A stretch of DNA of 64,000 nucleotides from Sinorhizobium chiapasense (lineage in GTDB: Bacteria; Pseudomonadota; Alphaproteobacteria; Rhizobiales; Rhizobiaceae): contig NZ_CP133148.1 of the NCBI RefSeq assembly GCF_036488675.1, positions 3,965,001 to 4,029,000 on the forward strand, given 5' to 3'. The translations under genes were made by a program, and so were the position numbers. A model generated the notes under the pieces. It ran no database searches. It had not been told where the DNA came from and saw only the letters and a list, made by a program, of their open reading frames with translations. Each line of letters opens with the position of its first letter. Within the stretch, counting starts at the first letter, position 1. Positions 62,934 through 64,000 of this stretch are shown here, one piece after another.

Positions 62934-64000
62934 ATGTGCGGTTTTGGTGGCTATTTCGGCTCGGTTCCGGATGGAAAGGCTCTTCTTGAGAAGATGACGG
63001 TCGCGATTGCCCATCGCGGACCGGATGAGCAAGGCGTTTTCACGGCGCCGCAGGCCGGTCTTGGCCATGTCAGGCTGTCGATCGTCGGGTTGGGGGATGG
63101 CCAGCAGCCGATGTCCGATGCCTCCGGCGAGCTGACGATCGCCTTCAACGGCGAGATCTTCAATTATGTCGAACTGCGCGACGAGCTTCGCGCCAAGGGC
63201 CGCCGTTTCCGCACATCCAGCGACACGGAGGTCATCCTCCATCTTTACGATCAGATGGGCGAGGATTGCGTATCCCGCCTCAACGGCGATTTTGCCTTTG
63301 CACTGTGGGACAATCGGCGTCGGCGGATGCTGCTGGCGCGTGACCGCATGGGTGTCCGGCCGTTGTTTTATACGATGCGGGCGGGAACGCTCTATTTCGC
63401 CTCAGAAGTCAAGGCGCTCCTTCAGGTTCCCGGCATTTCCGCGGAGATCGACCCGATCGCGCTCGACCAGATTTTTACGCTCTGGGCGCCGATCGCGCCG
63501 CGCACGCCGTTCAAGGACATCTTTGAGCTCGAACCGGCAAGCCTGGTGGTTGCCGACGAGCGGGGCGTGGCCACGCGGAGCTATTGGAGCCTCGAGTTTG
63601 CGGACCGCGATGCGCCGCCCCGGCATGTGAACGAAGGCAAGGCTGCCGAGGAACTGCGCACGCTTCTGACCGACGCGACGCGCATCCGCATGCGGGCCGA
63701 CGTGCCGGTCGGCTCCTATCTGTCGGGTGGCCTCGATTCGTCCATCGTTTCGGCGCTCGCCGCCGGCATGGCGCCGCAAGGGCTTCGAACCTTTTCCGTG
63801 ACCTTCGACAGCGCCGAACATGACGAGAGCGCCTTCCAGAACGAGATGGCTGTCGCCCTCGGCACCGATCACAGGGCTGTCGCCTGCCGCGCCGGCGATA
63901 TCGCGAAGGTTTTCCCGGACGTGGTCCGCTATGCCGAGAGGCCGGTGCTTCGAACTGCGCCGGCCCCCTTGTACCAACTCTCCGGCCTGGTGCGCGATAC
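62934..64000 (+). CDS. asnB: Asparagine synthetase (glutamine-hydrolysing), 3' part outside the window
   Basis: The first 355 codons of an asparagine synthetase. The ATG at 62934 is directly followed by Cys2 (MCGFGGYFG), the glutaminase nucleophile after Met removal. Class-II amidotransferase motifs IAHRGPDEQG, LSIVGLGDGQQPM and AFNGEIFNYVELR follow, then the synthetase P-loop-like SYLSGGLDSSIVSAL. It converts aspartate, glutamine and ATP to asparagine, though many rhizobial homologues act in peptide or polysaccharide modification. The frame is open to the window end. Confidence 0.93.
   Translation, partial: MCGFGGYFGSVPDGKALLEKMTVAIAHRGPDEQGVFTAPQAGLGHVRLSIVGLGDGQQPMSDASGELTIAFNGEIFNYVELRDELRAKGRRFRTSSDTEVILHLYDQMGEDCVSRLNGDFAFALWDNRRRRMLLARDRMGVRPLFYTMRAGTLYFASEVKALLQVPGISAEIDPIALDQIFTLWAPIAPRTPFKDIFELEPASLVVADERGVATRSYWSLEFADRDAPPRHVNEGKAAEELRTLLTDATRIRMRADVPVGSYLSGGLDSSIVSALAAGMAPQGLRTFSVTFDSAEHDESAFQNEMAVALGTDHRAVACRAGDIAKVFPDVVRYAERPVLRTAPAPLYQLSGLVRD

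Overview
The window looks like DNA from a Rhizobiaceae alphaproteobacterium, most likely Sinorhizobium/Ensifer. The evidence is the 23S-5S-tRNA-fMet order, the A-U variant of the initiator-tRNA anticodon stem, rhizobial palindromic intergenic repeats, an IS66 element with ISRm14-like organisation, and the high-GC gene style. Replicon type (chromosome or chromid) cannot be told from the sequence.

Layout. 1-3190: the 3' end of an rRNA operon (23S truncated at the window edge, 5S, initiator tRNA, terminator). 3320-6165: a complete IS66 element (tnpA, tnpB, tnpC) whose right end cuts into the 3' part of a serine-recombinase gene, suggesting an old integration spot beside tRNA-fMet. 6400-13310: accessory genes, namely two small unknown proteins, an animal-type haem peroxidase, an unknown protein, a decayed copy of a cyclase C-terminus, and a large class III cyclase/AAA-ATPase/TPR regulator. 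13743-19203: a peptide-type ABC importer operon (binding protein, two permeases, fused double ATPase). 19439-21770: a PAS histidine kinase and a convergent TetR regulator that share a candidate operator.

21833-48573 is the most striking part: about 27 kb dedicated to uptake and breakdown of quaternary/N-methylated amino acids. It holds two complete glycine-betaine/proline-type ABC importers, a Rieske oxygenase with its ferredoxin-type reductase (GbcAB/Stc2-like), two FMN/FAD demethylases (StcD-like), EtfBA, a ProC-like and an Ldh_2-family imine reductase, a DddL-like cupin, a DapA-family deaminase, an aldehyde dehydrogenase, an FAD amine/amino-acid oxidase, and a hydroxyproline-epimerase-family protein with altered active-site residues. 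It also has four regulators (TetR, LysR, GntR, and GlxA/GbdR-type AraC). The simplest reading is import of proline betaine and hydroxyproline betaine (or pipecolate betaine), stepwise N-demethylation with electrons passing to EtfAB, then conversion through cyclic imines and a semialdehyde to central metabolism.

48694-61567 is a lanthanide-type methanol oxidation region: XoxF (with the Asp-Phe-Asp signature), its cytochrome c XoxG, the binding protein XoxJ and a glutathione-dependent formaldehyde-activating enzyme. Before it come two ABC systems (a PQQ-catabolism-associated binding protein/beta-propeller/ATPase/permease set and a NitT/TauT-type set) and several small exported proteins of unknown role. 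The window ends with an O6-alkylguanine-DNA methyltransferase and the 5' part of an asparagine synthetase.
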